Shown here: one piece after another, positions 60,521 to 64,000 of the stretch
Position numbering within the stretch: position 1 is the first letter of the stretch
How the letters are laid out: each line of letters starts with the position of its first letter
Assembly: GCA_900491605.1 (NCBI GenBank)
Contig: UESW01001613.1
Span: 340,836-404,835 of the forward strand
Origin: Calamus simplicifolius
Taxonomy: Eukaryota; Streptophyta; Magnoliopsida; Arecales; Arecaceae
Length of the DNA stretch: 64,000 nucleotides
Direction of reading: 5' to 3'
Made by a program: the position numbers and the translations under genes
Notes under the pieces: generated by a model
The model's input: the letters and a program-made list of their open reading frames with translations, nothing else
What the model was told of the DNA's origin: nothing
The model's database searches: none

Positions 60521-61970
60521 AATAAGGTCCTCTATCGCCTTCTTCAGCTGGCAACAGTCATTGGTGTCATGGCCATGGTTCCGGTGGTAGCGGCAGTAGA
60601 GGTTCTTGTTGCGGGGGATCTTTGGGTTCATTGGAGGAGGGCGCTAAAGATAGGACTCGCCCTCGATCTCGATCAGGATGTGCGATATCGGGGCGAGCAG
60701 AGGAGTGTAGGGCTCATCTCTCGGTGTAGGAGCTCGGGGACGGTTGTTTGGTCGGCGAGGAGGCTCAGGCCTCCTGGGGCGAGCTTCAGTATGCTATAGT
60801 TGGGCCGGCTTCTTGGTGATGCTTCCGCTAGCCTCGTGCCGAGAGGAATCAACTTCGTCAGCGCGGATGTACTTCTGGGCCTAGCTCAGGAGCTCGGCGT
60901 AGGAGCCAGGTGGCTTATTATCGAGGGAGTACGCAAAGCAGGAGGGACAGAGCCCTCGCTTTAATGCTAGGGTGGCTACGGAATCCTCGAGGTTGTAGAC
61001 CTCCAGAGCTGCCTCCTTGAACCGAGCGACATAGTCCCGCAGGGACTCGCGACTCTTCTGCTGGACGGAGAAGAGATTGTCTGCCACCCTTGGAATCTTC
61101 CGACAGGCATCAAAATGGACCAAGAAGGCTCTCTCCAGCTGGCGGAAGGAGTCGATACTTCGCGGCGGCATGCGGGAGTACCAAGCTCGAGCAGCTTTCT
61201 TCAAAGTGGTGGGGAAGGCGATGCATAGAAGCGAATCGGTTGCCCCCTGGACTTGCATGAGGACCTTGTAACTTTCTAAATGGTCCAGGGGTCCGTGGTC
61301 CCGTCATACAGGTCCAGCTGAGGAAAGCGGAACCAAGTTGAGATTGGCTCCTCCATGATCCGATGGGACAGCGGTGGCCGGCGTCGTAGTCTGCCTCTAG
61401 TGGGTTGGTGATTCGACGGTTGAGCTCCTCCAACTGCTTATTGTACTCGTCGAGCTGACCTCAGCTCGGCGGGCTATTCTGCCGTCGAAGGACCCCTCCC
61501 TCGAGGAATTCGAGGAGGGGGAAGAGTGGCGGCAATGCTGACAAAGGCGCTCTGCCTCCTTCCCATGCCGCCGCTTGGAAGATGCATTAGCACGGCGAGA
61601 GGGTGACCGGGGCCTCTTGGAGGCTTCATGGCGGTGAGGCTTGGGTGAAGCGCGACGGTGGCAAGCTTCTCGAGTAGGAGACCTTCTTCGGAAAGAGTGC
61701 TGGCTTGGTTGGATGACTCCTGACACTGACGGGAGGGGCTCCAGTTGCTGCACAGCCACTGCCTAATGCTGTAGGCCTTGAACCACCGTTGCCAAAGATT
61801 GGACTTGCGCGGCGAGAGCAGCAAGCCGGTCCTCTTGAAGCTGTTGCGGTGGTGGTGCAAGAACGTCGGCTAGGGGAGCTGAGGGGCCAACCACCAGCGG
61901 ATCAGCCCCTTGACGCTGCCCCCCAGCGTGACTGGTGGAGACCTCTCGCGCATGGGTCATCACCATCGCT
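60440..61970 (-). pseudogene. Tat gag
   Basis: Starts about MVMTHAREVSTSHAGG (61970), then a Gln/Ser/Arg-rich region, and the capsid-like domain KKAARAWYSRMPPRSIDSFR to ESLRDYVARFKEAALEVYNL and LKRGLCPSCFAYSL (61258-60881). Near the C-terminus, YCRYHRNHGHDTNDCCQLKK (60600-60540) is the Tat-type Cys-His knuckle. Broken in at least three places. An open frame extends upstream through the leader into the LTR (to 62179), but a start there would be unusual. Confidence 0.85.
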
Positions 61971-62053
61971 TGAGAGCTCAGGGAAAAAGAAGTTGTCGCT
62001 GACAGGTTCGGAGCTTTTCTCTTCTTTCCCCCCCCCTTTCTTGCGCGCCAATC

Positions 62054-62798
62054 TGTTGATGCCGAGTCACCTTCCTTAAACGCCAGGAAAACGGAGGTCC
62101 TTCTCGCTGGACTCCTGTAAGAAAAGTCCTCGGAGACCGGATGTTTCGGTGGGGACCCTCCGACGCTCAAGTCAGTCACTCATGAACAGACAAGAGTTAG
62201 CTAGCAGAAGAAAGCTAGAGAGTTAGGGTTCATAGAGTGTCCTTCCCTCGTTGTAAGTGTGAGCTTTTATACCTATTCCAAGATCTCCCTCTTCCATGCT
62301 TCCAGAAGATTCATGATTTGGAAGTACTATTATCCGATAATGGACAAAAAGGCAAGGTTGATAATGACGGGTCGTGGGCATGTCAGAGGTGCCCTGCCTT
62401 ATTTGCCACCTGCCAATACGGTATCATGCGTGTCGGGTGGCTATGGTTGCACCAGGCGCGCGTCGTTATGAGGTATGGCCATATGCAGTTGCAAACAAGC
62501 GGTGGATCGTACTCCGTAACAGGATATGGCCATACGTGGTTGCAGGCGAGTGATGGATCATATGTCGTAACAGGGTATGGCCATGCACTGTTATGGGTGC
62601 GTGGTGGGCCATACGTCTTAATGGTGCTATAGCAGGCGAGTAGTGAGCCACGTGGGCGTGCCAGGTGACTCGTAGCTATAAGCTGGCCTCGGAGGTTGGC
62701 CTTGGAGGCGGGCCTTGGAGGTTGGCCTCGAAGGCCGAAGTAGGATGCCGTCAGTCTCCTTTACTGTTAACCCTGATGGTTCTAGATCAGCCATATCA
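62054..62798 (-). repeat. 5' LTR of the large Tat element
   Basis: 745 bp. On the minus strand it begins TGATATGG and ends GGCATCAACA, followed by the leader GATTGGCGCGCAAG where the primer-binding site should be; I could not match it confidently to a tRNA. Confidence 0.92.
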
Positions 62799-62803
62799 GG
62801 GAG

Positions 62804-63690
62804 GATTGAGGCCTGGTATTCTGAAAAAGTATTGTAACAATAAAGCTACTGAATCTGTCATTAAATTGTTAATCTTTCAATAAGTTGCATGACAAATAGA
62901 AATAATACAACCACTTTCAGATTTGAAGGAAGGTAAGATTAGGCTTAAGGGAAGTAAATCCAATATCCTACTTAAAAACAAAAAAAAAAAAGAAGAAGAA
63001 GAAGAAGAAGAAGAAGATATTCACATATCTTTCCATGAGTTCTGTAAAAGAATGGACATACTAGTCTACTTCAAAACATAGGAGATGACAAGAACAAATG
63101 AATTAAAGCCAACCAGCAACAGCTGCATGCCGTTCAAATGGCTAAGAGAAAGGTTGGCAAGCTGAGAAAGTCCATATCATGTAATGGTAATCCACCCTCT
63201 ACTTCTCCACGCAGTCAAGTAGCCAAGTGTAAGTATGTATTATTTTAATGGCTTTTGAGAGGATCCTATGCTAAGCTGAGAAGTCATCAGCTGTTTGGAA
63301 GACAACATGTCTAGATTAATGCTTAAATTTTACAGGGGCTTTCTTTATTCACTGGCAACTGACAGATGGGAATCATGTCATCACTAGTGATCTTTAGATA
63401 GACAATGTCTCATTGCATAGAACACGGATCCCTGTAATTAATGTTGTCTCATCCCAGCTTTGTTAGTCTTTTTTTTTTTAGCTCATCACCATGCAGAAAT
63501 CCCGGAACATTTCCCGTTAGCTGGCCTTCAAGATCCAAAGGCAACGAGTCCAAGAGAAGTGCAACGATCCGGCCACGCCAGCAGCATTCCCGGACTTATT
63601 TTGTTAATAAATAAATAAATAAATAATTTTTTACTTACAAAAAGAATATTTTTATCATCAGAAATAATTAATCATAATCATTAGACAAAA
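62804..63690. other. Intergenic, AT-rich
   Basis: No gene recognised. An A-run followed by (GAA)n at 62980-63017, and AAATAAATAAAT near 63607. Confidence 0.55.
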
Positions 63691-64000
63691 TTCTAGAGAT
63701 TGCTTCTATAAATTCAAAAATAGTTCTCATCAATGTAGCATTTTACCTTATGATCATCATCTTCTATGGCTTTTATAGGTTCAAAAGATGACTTTCATGG
63801 ATGTAGCACTTTGCTCTGTATGATACTTAACTTCTGTACCCAAGTCCTGAATCCATGGTATCTACGGATTCATTTCGTTATAAAAAAAAGTAAGACGAAA
63901 AAAGTTCACATCAATTTGGATCATCACGGTCCAAAAAGATGCCTTATCCTTCCTTCTTTACTAGATATAATTAACTCAATCTAACTCCTAATTTTTTTGA
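63691..64000 (-). mobile_element. Diverged TRIM copy, cut by the window end
   Basis: Aligns with the core and LTR of the TRIM at 22783-23340 in the same orientation: GGATGTAGCACTTTG (63799) matches 23081, and GATGCCTTATCCTTC (63940) matches the LTR. The core segment appears partly duplicated (63691 and about 63765). The primer-binding and LTR junction is degraded. Confidence 0.7.

Larger units (their letters stand above)
45417..62798 (-). mobile_element. Tat-type Ty3/gypsy retrotransposon, decayed, with a nested insertion
   Basis: On the minus strand: 5' LTR 62798-62054, gag about 61970-60440, protease, reverse transcriptase, RNase H and integrase 60520-56554, tandem palindrome array (56455-55974 and 50312-49310), antisense gene on the plus strand (46880-48973), polypurine tract (46208-46191), 3' LTR 46190-45417. 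The flanks GGAAG (45412-45416) and GGGAG (62799-62803) agree at four of five bases, a probable decayed target duplication. A second RNase H domain after the first and the antisense gene are hallmarks of the Tat lineage. Without the nested element it is about 11.7 kb. Every coding block has stops or frameshifts. Confidence 0.92.

Noticed and set aside
61110..61433. 107-residue minus-strand frame within gag
   Set aside because: Mostly out of phase with the capsid-like domain at 61258-60881; a shadow with a short stretch of true gag after a frameshift.
61763..62179. Gag start inside the LTR (MTDLSVGG)
   Set aside because: The frame is open by chance through the leader; transcripts start within the LTR and the Met near 61970 fits the family better.
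1..64000. tRNA, rRNA or other structured RNA genes
   Set aside because: I looked for tRNA-like boxes and rRNA stretches; the only tRNA-related sequences are retrotransposon primer-binding sites (19934 and 23138). A covariance-model scan would be needed to exclude small RNAs.

Overview
This is nuclear DNA of a flowering plant. It holds split genes with GT-AG introns, Ty3/gypsy, LINE and CACTA transposons, and miniature elements. The one intact gene has a very GC-rich first exon and AT-rich later exons, a gradient typical of monocots. The long introns and the dominance of Tat-type gypsy elements suggest a non-grass monocot with a mid-size or large genome (a palm would fit), but the species cannot be fixed from the sequence alone.

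Only one gene looks functional. It is a complete 12-exon gene on the minus strand (35541 down to 24163) for the plastid regulatory (small) subunit of acetolactate/acetohydroxyacid synthase, 493 residues, with every exon junction in frame. Its second intron appears to be a GC-AG intron, its first intron carries a Tourist-like MITE, and its two internal ACT repeats share intron positions.

The rest is repeat and gene debris. 1-560 is a broken end of a Tat-type gypsy element. 1080-4385 is a large inverted duplication carrying two broken copies of an NADP-dependent 2-alkenal reductase gene. About 4386-14308 is the remnant of a CACTA transposon whose transposase is split by a defective Tat-type element (6408-12118, target duplication GTTCT). 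16038-18652, 36120-36472, 37043-38690 and 39190-42951 are four broken copies of one LINE family with a C-terminal RNase H domain. 20756-22006 holds two hAT-like MITEs with 8-bp duplications. 22783-23340 is a complete TRIM (miniature LTR element), with relatives at 19720-19950 and at the right end of the window.

The right third (45417-62798) is one Tat-type gypsy element on the minus strand. It has both LTRs, decayed gag-pol, a tandem array and an antisense extra gene, and a defective Athila-like element (50313-55968, target duplication GTTGC) is nested in the array.

The least explained structure is shared by the two large Tat elements. Between pol (or its deleted position) and the antisense gene, each has a tandem array whose roughly 25-bp monomers are short inverted repeats. 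The arm sequences change between monomer classes while staying mutually complementary. The two arrays use unrelated sequences but the same design. Both elements also carry an antisense, apparently three-exon gene (gypsy-type transposon domain plus coiled coil).
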